A stretch of DNA of 32,993 nt from Planctomycetaceae bacterium (GTDB taxonomy: Bacteria; Planctomycetota; Planctomycetia; Planctomycetales; Planctomycetaceae), in NCBI GenBank assembly GCA_023262145.1, contig JALRDR010001166.1, forward strand, positions 1-32,993, read 5' to 3'. This document shows, in pieces, positions 18,901-26,271 of the stretch. Positions within the stretch are counted from its first letter, which is position 1. Every line of letters begins with the position of its first letter. The position numbers and the translations under genes were made by a program. The notes under the pieces are model-generated. The model did not search any database and had not been told where the DNA came from. It worked only from the letters and a program-made list of their open reading frames with translations.

Positions 18901-19680
18901 GATCTTCACATTCCAGTTGACCCCGACAGTGCCGATTCCGTTGTCACCAACCGCGCCGATCGTTCCGGCGACGTGTGTTCCATGACCGTACCCGTCACTC
19001 ACGTCACCGTCGCCGGCAATGCTGTTCCATCCGTTCACGTCATCAATGTAGCCGTTGTTGTCGTCATCCACGTTGTTGTTGGGGATTTCCCCTGTATTGA
19101 CGAAGATATTGGCCGCGAGGTCCGGGTGCGTGATATCAATGCCCGTGTCGTTCACGGCGATCAGCACCGTTGAACTGCCAGTCGTCGTATTCCAGGCACT
19201 GGTGACCGACGTGTCAGCGCCGGCAGTTCCTGCGGTACCATTCACCGTCTGCCCTGTGTTCTGCATCCCCCACATCCGCAGGAAGTCCGGATCATTCGGT
19301 GTGTTCAGGAGTGGCTTCTCCTTGATCCCGTCGAACACCGCATATTCGACGCCGGGCTTACCCTGAACCGCTGCAATCGCCTCCTCCGGTCTGAGCCCAT
19401 CCGGCAATTTCAGCAGATACACGCCGTAATCTCCCAGCGCTCTTGCCTGACTGCCCTCGATCAGGCCTGACAGTTCCTCGACAGCAGGCACACCTGTCTC
19501 TTCGACCTGGTGAAACCCGACAAGGATCTGGCCCATCGCGTATTCGGACAACACCAGACGCTCTTCCAGGCTTTCTGATGCACCGTGGAAGCCCCGTCGC
19601 GCACGTCGCTGTGTCTGCTTAGCGAACAGCGAACCAAAAATGCCCCGGATACCGCGATTACGTCGATTTTGCTGCCACAT
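12970..19680 (-). CDS. Giant (2236 aa) S8 subtilisin-like peptidase with LEPR-XLL-type N-terminal motif, Calx-beta repeats, beta-propeller, P/Homo B domain and C-terminal FN3-like repeats
   Basis: Catalytic triad contexts VLIAVNDTGIDITHPDL, YGHGTHVAGTIG and DGTSMASPMVAGAVALL. Motif SESLEERLVLS near the N-terminus. Repeated ...ENxGxxxLTVTRSNTDxxLPLTV...VTVPxxVxIPAGxxxAxFxIxAVDDxxLDGTQ...VxDHE Calx-beta pattern. P-domain-like IADINVTVNFQHDWIPDLDVYLVSPAGTRVELF...GTWYLEFTDDNVNDFGRLNGWSLQL. Confidence 0.93.
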   Translation of the reverse strand: MWQQNRRNRGIRGIFGSLFAKQTQRRARRGFHGASESLEERLVLSEYAMGQILVGFHQVEETGVPAVEELSGLIEGSQARALGDYGVYLLKLPDGLRPEEAIAAVQGKPGVEYAVFDGIKEKPLLNTPNDPDFLRMWGMQNTGQTVNGTAGTAGADTSVTSAWNTTTGSSTVLIAVNDTGIDITHPDLAANIFVNTGEIPNNNVDDDNNGYIDDVNGWNSIAGDGDVSDGYGHGTHVAGTIGAVGDNGIGTVGVNWNVKILPVKIFSDAGFTLDSAIIEGLNYAVSMGASVSNHSYGGGSVTAALQAAFDNAELAGHLVVAAAGNSSLNTDFFRQFPTAMQNDNIICVAATNQLDQLAGFSNFGRNSVDIGAPGVNIWSTTPQGGSLLYASDYDFSDGTSMASPMVAGAVALLRSVAPAAPVKTIIDAIYNGADPLPTLGNRVSTGSRLNISGALQQLQVASFSVSPGTISENDGPGAATLTIRKQTAAINLPLSLDIVVNDLSEVTLPGITGNTLTVTIPAFVRQITIPVTAVDDNLLDGTQIALLELQAGGATIESLNIAVTDHETLSITAVPDIVTESDGANAGVLYITRSNTDTSSPNRLVAVENDLVFIDEFGDEVVGTRVTVPWPAGNRPLTDTVRDATVLEDGRIAVFNGVNNVHISLYSPSLGSWTHTLISGATASISDRGTGGIAASGTNVYLSDLETSAGDPYGLVQFDTVTGVVTRFGLKMLGNRLFGSSWPEGTVYELDPSNGTILRNYLTPANGSTSAGLAFDGTYLWYIVSNSDALYKIDADTGSVVDTFFVGTGGNSSYDGLAYMNGLVYLLDPFITNEIVVFDPVLRQVVKVLDVGALNNSPGAGGSLNLSGGLAPNPQRNSLYISATFNDEIYEVSATTGVLLTRAGNTPRVWNSGIDPAGIATVGDKLYISDNRGNGDIHIYDFDGNKQGTITDPLFFAMYGLGGDGIPGLVDTVYRYRDITVGLDGYIYALSSNGEVIAQFDGTTLELLNMVALSSTSYPKVSSIAVDQTGTVFAGLVNGDVIALDAAGVQTGSPLQTALGQITDIEVNITGDLLFSGISGDYGAADSSLNPASLVEKTGLFAGTAFVSFGEHITRDRGSLEVTLTNSDATEIFVPLKVVIPEGSQTAVIPFDAVDDNLRDGVQVVNITGSAPLYVSDTETITVLDYELVQVDVLNDLVSEAAGENATTVRVSRTDIDGPFDYKVVQNYSNPQVYQLRDLSTNWSSITVPTQISRIADINVTVNFQHDWIPDLDVYLVSPAGTRVELFTDLVTNEHLMLSTTLDDQARSSINSAISPFTGRFMPEGSLDSLIGEEAQGTWYLEFTDDNVNDFGRLNGWSLQLTTLGLSEVVVDLQASVGGSSLDDTEAVFNATGTTAHKIVIPANQSEVILTLDTIDDDILDGTQNVEIAATAITATGLMLGSDTFGVTDAEALTMTLSKNTVSEFSGSPALTGTLQRNNTDINTTYTVRVYTSSVTNLAFPDNVGYDYIDVTFASGESFATFDVAAIDNSVFDGDRTVSLTAVAPEYGPDLVLDVTVKDHEPTLSVSTLINPVPENSGSMLVTVQRTNLSDTSVPLTVNLAASFAGTSPVTLPTQVVIPVGEDSAEFVIQILDNTLLGDRSVKITASAAGHYNGDLNLVVSDYETLSVVINRDSIRENAGNSAAVGTVTRSNTDNSLPLTVTLASDDLSEVTVPASVIIPAGQASASFPINAVNDPELDGTQTVHVSASAGGYISGQDSLQVLDHEPPVILSPVSGRIANPRPVITWQAIPDATRYKIQIANLSAGIDTLVLQDYLQQPQFELSEDLGVGRFRIWIQAFDQFEIPGFWSAPVDIFVETPPQLTGPRMIGTLALPEFPELSWTAVADAASYNIWVNNLTTGQNKVILESGLTTTTFKPDTDMTSGTYRFWTQAVNAQGERGRWSVANTFTVLSTPSVIQPADGNSFNRNPLFNWTAVAGASHFDLYVSNARTGEVVLRNRNVTTSSHQATSDFEFGEYKVWVQAHGNGFRSRWSTAREFEIGRPLDILSPTPNSTQPGRVTFSWSSIAQAERYVLWVNNAVNQIMIKELNLTSTSYTSNVVMPAGQYRVWIWAVSTMGERTTWAAPVSFEVTQSGDIRVFSEQQDSPLVADLQLFNDITTEADASVQPPVQTVTTDWMPAVSAADDLSVSHLKSDTSADQQALSDAWARMDLWADEELQTVFATDVAVPQRKERRES
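13291..14380 (-). repeat. Four tandem FN3-like ~90-aa repeats within the giant peptidase
   Basis: Repeated ...(F/I)xWxAxAxAxxYxxWVNNLxTG...SGxYRxWxQAxxxxGxRxRWSxAxxFxV pattern seen four times in the translation. Confidence 0.7.
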
Positions 19681-20219
19681 AAATCTTCAAGTCCTGAAGA
19701 AGCGATGAGTGAATCTCTGGTTCAGCTCACGATCAATCAAACTGACGTGGTGCTGCAGGAAAAACTGCGCTGTAAGTCTCTTGAGTCAAATGGTTTGAGG
19801 TGATATTCGCTGGAAAACTACAAACCGCGGCGACGTCCTTGACTTAAGACAGTTCAGATGAGCTTCCTGCACGGTGATACAGATGCTGATTCTTTCCATC
19901 TGGCGACTCTGGAATTCCCTCAGGCTCAACAAAGTCACTTTGTCTAAACCCCGAAAATCCTGGAAAGATACCGAAAGACTATCCCTGAAGACGTTTTACC
20001 ACCCCGAATCCAACCGGATTCTGCGCGCAGCATCGGTATTCCCTCTACTCTGTCGTTCGACTATCAAACCGCTGTCAATCAGTTTTTTCTCAAACTTTTC
20101 AGGTTGAAAGGGTTATGAGGGTACCTTTGCATGGCAAGGCAGCAGCCTCAAAACACTGGTACACCTGTTCAGGGAAAAGGCCAGTGGAGGGAAACTTAGC
20201 CCGCCTGTCCACCTGCGGT

Positions 20220-22106
20220 TCAGTGTCGTGCGGTCTGAACCTGCTTTAAACCGGCCGTTTCTGCCGCCGGGACGGGATCTTCCCAGGGCAATGATTTCAG
20301 AAACTCAACCAGATCGTCGATCTGATCCGATCGCAGATGACTGGTCTGTCCATGCCGATCTGCCGGGTTCATGGTGGTGAGCACATCGTGGAGCGTTGCC
20401 GCCTTGCCATGATGCAGATAAGGGGCACTGCGATAAAGTCCCAGCAACGTGGGGGTGTCATATGCCGGGCTCATCAGTTCAGTATCGTCGTCATTCCCGG
20501 TGCCCACATTATGCATCGCCAGCTGCTCGACAGGTCCTGGCTGAGAATCTGAATAAAACGGCCCGGAATGGCAGTTTGCACAGCCGGTTTCAGCGGAGTT
20601 GAACAGCTGCTGGCCGCGGATTGCTGCTGCACTGAGTCCCCCGCGAGCATGCGGGCTGAGTGGTACCGCGTGAGAATTCGTGTAGGCGGCCAGTGCATCC
20701 AGCGGGGCACTGCGGCCGGTAATGGCCTCGTCCATCGCTGCAGGAAGTCCTCCGGAAAGCAGGCCGCGACCGCCCATCAGAGCACCACGAATCGTGTGTT
20801 CAAAATCCTGTACCTCGTCCCGGTCGGCAGACCAGTGCAGCGGGTGGGTCCAGGCCAGGCCTCCGAGTGGCTGAGTGTTCCGTAGTCCTTCCGGCTGCTG
20901 CCAGGTGCGACCGTCTGCGTCACCGTCCGGATGACAGCTGCTGCAGGAAATCCAGGCCCTTGCCGTCATCGGCTGCAGTGCGGTGTAGAACAACTGCTTG
21001 CCCAGCAGAATCTGAGGATCGAGAGGGCACTCGGTGACGGTGACCTCTCCTGTCACCTGCCCGGTCTGTCGATTGTAGCAGACAACATTGAAGTCAAGCG
21101 CGTTATAGACCAGGAAGCTGCTGCCATCGGGGCTGTAACGAACGGCGCGAGGGTTGGAACCGCACCGGACTGATGCCTCAAAATCAAGTTCCACGTAATC
21201 GTCACCGACAATCTTCAGCACATACAGATCGTTTGTCCCGGCAAATGCCACGGCCAGGCTGCGGCCATCGGGAGAGACATCACAGTCCCACGGATTGGCA
21301 GTAACACGTGTGCCCCGAATGGTGTCCAGCGGAACTCTCAGACGCGTCCCCTGTTTCGCTCCATCCAGCCTGATCACGGAAGCGTACGGGAAGATGGATC
21401 CGCTCCCGTGCGCTGCAGTGACGCGGGAGCGAATATGGGTGACGTAGGCACGCTGCTGCCCGGGAGCAATAACAATCTGACGAGCCAGATTGTCGGTGGA
21501 TGCCCCCTTCCACGTGCGCAGCTCACTTCCATCCGCTGTCGACAGCTCGCGGACCATGGCGGTGAGGTATTCGGTGACGAGGATGCGCTGCTGATCAGCG
21601 CTGATGCAGATTCCTCTGGGCATGGTACCGGCTGACCACTGCTGCAGCTGCTGGCCCTGCTGCGGATCCAGCTGAACAACCTGCCCCGGATACTCGAGGG
21701 TGACATAGATGCGACTGCCATCTGAATTACTCACCACACCGTAAGGTTCATCGAAGACCTGAATGCGGTGTTCAATGCTGCCCGAATCAGTGTCCAGAAT
21801 GACAACCTCGTCGTCGCCGTACACACAGCAAGCCAGTCGATTCGATTTGCCCAGCCACGCAACACCTTCCGGTTTGTGTCCAACCGGAATCTCCCGCAGC
21901 AGCTTCAGTTCCGGCCAGGAAACAATGCTGACAGTACCACTGTCACGGTTGGAACAGGCAAAGCGATCACCGGCCGCAGAGAAGTTGAGCAGTCCGGCGG
22001 ATATGGTCTGTGCATCTGCAGACCCGCAGCAGACGAGCAGCATCAGCAATGGTAGAACGGCCAGCCTGCGGAAAGGAGGTGACGGCACCCGAAAGATGAA
22101 CGACAT
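20220..22106 (-). CDS. Secreted YVTN-like beta-propeller fused to di-heme cytochrome c peroxidase-like domain
   Basis: N-terminal signal peptide (LAVLPLLMLLVCCGSADAQ); YVTN/YncE-like repeats (VAWLGKSNRLACCVYGDDEVVILDTDSGSIEHRIQVFDEPYGVVSNSDGSRIYVTLEYPGQVVQLDP); two heme motifs CSSCH and CANCH. ORF track opens at 22151; internal Met at 22106 chosen. Confidence 0.8.
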   Translation of the reverse strand: MSFIFRVPSPPFRRLAVLPLLMLLVCCGSADAQTISAGLLNFSAAGDRFACSNRDSGTVSIVSWPELKLLREIPVGHKPEGVAWLGKSNRLACCVYGDDEVVILDTDSGSIEHRIQVFDEPYGVVSNSDGSRIYVTLEYPGQVVQLDPQQGQQLQQWSAGTMPRGICISADQQRILVTEYLTAMVRELSTADGSELRTWKGASTDNLARQIVIAPGQQRAYVTHIRSRVTAAHGSGSIFPYASVIRLDGAKQGTRLRVPLDTIRGTRVTANPWDCDVSPDGRSLAVAFAGTNDLYVLKIVGDDYVELDFEASVRCGSNPRAVRYSPDGSSFLVYNALDFNVVCYNRQTGQVTGEVTVTECPLDPQILLGKQLFYTALQPMTARAWISCSSCHPDGDADGRTWQQPEGLRNTQPLGGLAWTHPLHWSADRDEVQDFEHTIRGALMGGRGLLSGGLPAAMDEAITGRSAPLDALAAYTNSHAVPLSPHARGGLSAAAIRGQQLFNSAETGCANCHSGPFYSDSQPGPVEQLAMHNVGTGNDDDTELMSPAYDTPTLLGLYRSAPYLHHGKAATLHDVLTTMNPADRHGQTSHLRSDQIDDLVEFLKSLPWEDPVPAAETAGLKQVQTARH

Positions 22107-22218
22107 CAATTGAAGCTCCACGTGGGCGAAGTTGCCGAATAGACCGGACATCGGTGAATTCTAGTACAGCGGGCAATGGTTATGTACCCATCCCGACATG
22201 GAATATCGGAGGACCTGC

Positions 22219-23169
22219 TCAGTCGGCAGCACGCACGCCCGTGACATTCACGCCGCTGCCGGGAAGCAGGTTCCATTCCCAGAGTCGACGGTACAGCTGA
22301 CCGTGTTTCTCAGGAGGCAGGACCTGCAGGTCGATGAAACCAGCTTCGTGAAACCAGGTCCGCAGTTCGTCTGTTGTATGATGATGCTGATAACGGGGCG
22401 CCCACCAGTCATACGTATCGCAGACTCGGTTCTGAAAGCTGGGGTGAGTACTGAAGCTGATGAACTTGTTCAGCACGCGGTTGAGCAACGGGACAGCGCC
22501 AAGGATTGCTCCCAGTACACAAAATGGCAGCAGCAGAGCTGCCGGCAATCGCGATGTGATCGTCCGAATACCCGAGTTGATCAGCTCCTGCCACCACTGG
22601 TTTCTGCGGTACAGCCAGACGGAGTAACGTCCACCCGGGCGGACGAGCGGAGCTACGGCATCAAACAGTTCCCGCGTACAGCGATCGTGATGCATGACAC
22701 CGATTGAGAACACAAAATCAAACGTGGCCGGGCGAAACGGCAGGTGTTTCAGATCGGCCTGCAGGAAGTGAACGCTGGAAAGGTCGGCACACAGTTCCGC
22801 AGCGCGATCAACCGCGCGGGTATGGTCGGCGGCAATGACCGTCGCCCCCGCCTCACCGCACAGACGCGCATAACGACCACCACCGCAGCCAGCATCCAGA
22901 ACCGTCATACCGAAAAGTTCGTCTGCAGCGACACCCGTCTTGGCCGCAAACGTGGCCCGATCTTCATCCTCGTGAGCCACATCAAAGGTCGTCCACTGCA
23001 TCCCGAAGGTCTGCAGATGCTCATCGCTGACCAGACGCGGGATCTGCCTGCGAATCTGTCCCACGATGTGGCCGTCTGCACGAATCAGAGTGGAACCATC
23101 ATCACTGAGCTGCAAAGGCTGTCCCGTGGCGGAATCAGTAAGCAGGGGCAGCAGTGAATGAAGGGGCAT
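22219..23169 (-). CDS. Class I SAM-dependent methyltransferase
   Basis: TVLDAGCGGGRYARLCGEAGATVIAADHT (motif I) and FDFVFSIGVMHH; N-terminal DGHIVGQIRRQIPRLVSDE..QTFGMQW resembles methyltransferases with a Trm112-like N-terminal region. Confidence 0.8.
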   Translation of the reverse strand: MPLHSLLPLLTDSATGQPLQLSDDGSTLIRADGHIVGQIRRQIPRLVSDEHLQTFGMQWTTFDVAHEDEDRATFAAKTGVAADELFGMTVLDAGCGGGRYARLCGEAGATVIAADHTRAVDRAAELCADLSSVHFLQADLKHLPFRPATFDFVFSIGVMHHDRCTRELFDAVAPLVRPGGRYSVWLYRRNQWWQELINSGIRTITSRLPAALLLPFCVLGAILGAVPLLNRVLNKFISFSTHPSFQNRVCDTYDWWAPRYQHHHTTDELRTWFHEAGFIDLQVLPPEKHGQLYRRLWEWNLLPGSGVNVTGVRAAD

Positions 23170-23480
23170 GACGTGTTTTCCTGACTGCGGAATCACGGGG
23201 ACTGCAGGTGAATTGCGGCGGGCTGTGCACAGAATGCTGCTGTAGCTGTTGTTTCGCCGGACTTGCAGAAACTCCGCTGAAGACTAGCACTGCGACGTGT
23301 GAAAGTCACCTTTCTGCACGCGATTGTCTGCAACTCGTCGGGCGTTTCGGTACGACCGGAACGATATTCATTAAGTTTCCCGATCACGGCGACCGCCGGC
23401 GTTGTGGCTTGCGAGTTCACTCGAAACAATCAGAATGTGCTGTCTCAGATCCAGGTAAAAATGTAAGGTGGAGCGGGGAG

Positions 23481-23852
23481 ATGGCGGTTCGCGGTATTCG
23501 AGGGGCAATCACGGTCGAACAGGATCAGCCGGACGAGGTGCGTAGTGCCGCCAGAGAACTGATGGAAGCGATCCTCAGTCGCAATCAGATCGCCAGCTTC
23601 GACGATGTCATCTCCGCGGTCTTTACGACCACAGCCGATGTCTGTTCCACCTTTCCCGCAGAAGCTGCGCGAGCCATGGGCATGCACCATGTGCCCCTGC
23701 TGTGTGCACAGGAAATTCCAGTGCCCGGTTCCATGCCCCGCTGCATTCGTATTCTGCTGCACGTCAATTCTGATCGCTCACCAGCAGAGATCGAACATGT
23801 CTATCTGCGTGATGCCGTCAAACTGCGACCGGACCTGAACAGCGCGCAATAA
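23481..23852 (+). CDS. aroH: Chorismate mutase, AroH type
   Basis: MAVRGIRGAITVEQDQPDEVRSAARELMEAILSRNQIASFDDVISAVFTTTADVCSTFPAEAARAMGMHHVPLLCAQEIPVPGSMPRCIRILLHVN: matches the monofunctional AroH family. GGGGAG upstream of the ATG. Confidence 0.93.
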   Translation: MAVRGIRGAITVEQDQPDEVRSAARELMEAILSRNQIASFDDVISAVFTTTADVCSTFPAEAARAMGMHHVPLLCAQEIPVPGSMPRCIRILLHVNSDRSPAEIEHVYLRDAVKLRPDLNSAQ

Positions 23853-23928
23853 CCACGCATCGCAGAGTGACCGATCGCCAGTGGTCATCTTACCGCAACG
23901 GCGAACAGCCGCTGACGCCGGGACTGCT

Positions 23929-23960
23929 ACGACAGTACTGTGCCGCACGACAGTACTGTG
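23929..23960. repeat. Direct repeat of ACGACAGTACTGTG (x2, 18-bp spacing), each containing palindrome ACAGTACTGT
   Basis: acgacagtactgtg at 23929-23942 and 23947-23960; the two 10-bp palindromes are separated by 8 nt in the aroH/esterase convergent intergenic region. Confidence 0.7.
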
Positions 23961-24071
23961 AGATTACTGCACAGAGCGGTCATCAGAGTCCACAAATCAG
24001 GCCGGCAATGCTGCCCCTGATTCTGAACCGCGCGATGGTCATCGCCGATCACAACCAGGCAAATAACCAGC

Positions 24072-26159
24072 TCACTCCCCGGCTTTACCCCGGACGGTCC
24101 AGTCTGAGGAAAACACGTCCGACCAGAGCGGTTCTGCCGTCCGCAGATTCATTTCCGGCTGCAGCTGAAACACAGCCACATCTCCCAGACGTGGAAACAG
24201 CCACGCATTCGATGCCCGAAAGTCCTGTTCATGAAACGTATGCCCTGAATTGAGGACTACGTATTTACGAGGGTTAAACGGGTTCGGGAAAATGGCACAC
24301 AATCCGTGACCGTCGGATGACCAGGAGTGTTCAGCAATTGAGATCTGCCGCTGATCCCAGTTCAATGGCGGACTGGCCCGACGAACCATATTCGACTCCC
24401 CGCCATTCTGCGACACCTGCGAAAACGAGTCGCCCGTGAAGAGCTTCGCGATGAGGCTGTTGGACCCGATATCTCCGAAGAGGATCAGATGATTCTGCTC
24501 CATGTGATCTGCGGTGACCTCCGAGTCGTTAATCACGCGGATATCGGCACGCATCCATCTGGCATACTCCTCCTGGAACAACTCCAGCTGCTGCTCAGCC
24601 CAGCGGCCAGCAGCCGGATTTGCGGCTGTACCTGTGCCGCGAACGGCAACAAACGACGACATGAAGGCGTCGTCGATCGGTCCCTGCAGGCCCGGACGCT
24701 TGCGGACCTCGGGGTTGCCGGACGCTGCCCGGGAAGCGGCGTAACCAAGCAGACTCCATCCATCCTCACCTCGCGCAAACCACACGTCCGGTAACAGACC
24801 ATCGGCGGCTTCACGCAGGGGAAGCAGTTCACCATCCAGCTGCACCGCAGCAGCAACATCGCGAGCAATGGTGAGCAGGCGAACATTCCGGGTATCGATC
24901 ATCAGCAGATCCTCAGCTGTGATTTCTGCTTCCACCGTGGATTCCTGATAGACCTGATCAACTTCCTGAATCTGCAGCCAGTCACACTGACTGTACTTCA
25001 GGGTGTGAGTGGAGAAGCGGATTTTCCTGCGAGCACCGAAACGCGGTCGCCCACGCTCGGAATTCTCCATGTGAAATTTCATGTAGCTTCGAAAGCTCTC
25101 CGGATCGAATTTGTGTCCCATTCCCGGGCCGACGAGCAGGGTCAGGTCAACATTTCGTTCAGCAGCTGCCTGCTGTATTGTGGTACTTGCCAGCAGCTGC
25201 GGATCGTTCTCGCCTCCGTAGGTACACACCGGCACATTGAACGCGTTGAGCGAATAATTCACGGCATCGTAAATCTGCAGAGTCTCATGCTGTGCGAAGG
25301 GGCGACGATCCCTGACGGGGTCCTGTTTCTGATAGGCGTAGAAATCCACAAAGCCAGCTCCCGGTCCCACGGAACTCCACAAATGCGGATGATGCAGGCC
25401 CAGATGCCATGCACCTGCGCCGCCCATGGAAAAACCACGCAGCGTGACGCGGTTTTCATCAATTCGAAACCGTCTGCGAACATCGGCGAATGCTTCGAAG
25501 ACATCTGTTTCTCCGGCCCAGCGGTAGGCATTGTTTCCACGTCCATACACATCCAGCTGGATCCACTGCTGGTTTTCCTCTTCGGCGTTCTGCGGCCTGC
25601 GGCCATCCATGCGGGCGATAAAGTTCACTTCATTCATCTGGTCTGCGCGGCCGTGCAGAACGATATGCAGTGGCCAGCGATCACCTGACTGAGGATTCAC
25701 GCCTTTCGGAAGTGTGATTGCGTAAGGCTGCACTGAACCGTCAACGGCACTGATGTAACCGCGAATGGATGTGCCCACGCGAAGATTCCAGTCCTCCCTG
25801 CCCTGCTCCAGCAGCTCACAGCGTCGCCGTCCTTCTGCCAGCACCTGCTGCAGCTGTTCTGCGTAGTCAGGTTTGGGGAATTCGTGGAAGCGCAGGATCC
25901 ATGCTGCGGCTTTGGCATGGACTGCTGCGTCGTTCAGCAACGCCGCATGATCGGATCGCTGAAAGCGTTCCTGCTCGGCAAGTGTGTCCAGCTGTTGCTG
26001 CAGTCCCTGCAACTGCCGGGCGTAATCCTGCAGCTTTTCCGCGGGTGGTCCCGGGTAAGGATCCTGGGCATGGCTGCAGGAACAGCAGACGCCTGCGAAC
26101 GTCAACAGCAGCAGGGCTGTGCGGGAGAAAGGAAGATTGTTCCGTGAGAGTATGCTCAT
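24072..26159 (-). CDS. Secreted alpha/beta-hydrolase esterase (prolyl-oligopeptidase/PHB-depolymerase-like fold)
   Basis: Signal peptide/lipobox-like FSRTALLLLTFAGVCCSCSHAQ; nucleophile elbow RGFSMGGAGAWHLGLHHP; oxyanion LHIVLHGRAD; candidate catalytic His in GPGMGHKFD. Confidence 0.8.
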   Translation of the reverse strand: MSILSRNNLPFSRTALLLLTFAGVCCSCSHAQDPYPGPPAEKLQDYARQLQGLQQQLDTLAEQERFQRSDHAALLNDAAVHAKAAAWILRFHEFPKPDYAEQLQQVLAEGRRRCELLEQGREDWNLRVGTSIRGYISAVDGSVQPYAITLPKGVNPQSGDRWPLHIVLHGRADQMNEVNFIARMDGRRPQNAEEENQQWIQLDVYGRGNNAYRWAGETDVFEAFADVRRRFRIDENRVTLRGFSMGGAGAWHLGLHHPHLWSSVGPGAGFVDFYAYQKQDPVRDRRPFAQHETLQIYDAVNYSLNAFNVPVCTYGGENDPQLLASTTIQQAAAERNVDLTLLVGPGMGHKFDPESFRSYMKFHMENSERGRPRFGARRKIRFSTHTLKYSQCDWLQIQEVDQVYQESTVEAEITAEDLLMIDTRNVRLLTIARDVAAAVQLDGELLPLREAADGLLPDVWFARGEDGWSLLGYAASRAASGNPEVRKRPGLQGPIDDAFMSSFVAVRGTGTAANPAAGRWAEQQLELFQEEYARWMRADIRVINDSEVTADHMEQNHLILFGDIGSNSLIAKLFTGDSFSQVSQNGGESNMVRRASPPLNWDQRQISIAEHSWSSDGHGLCAIFPNPFNPRKYVVLNSGHTFHEQDFRASNAWLFPRLGDVAVFQLQPEMNLRTAEPLWSDVFSSDWTVRGKAGE

Positions 26160-26271
26160 GATGTCCTCAGTTCAGGCTGCCTGGCCCGCTTTGAATGCTC
26201 GACTCCCGGCTGCGTTTTCAATGAACCCGTTGAGGCAGCCGGGGAAGAATTACGGCCGGAGTACTTTCTGT

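Noticed and set aside
23867-24253. 128-aa plus-strand ORF after aroH
   Set aside because: Half of it is antisense to the esterase C-terminus; the non-overlapping part is explained by the palindromic repeat; no family resemblance.
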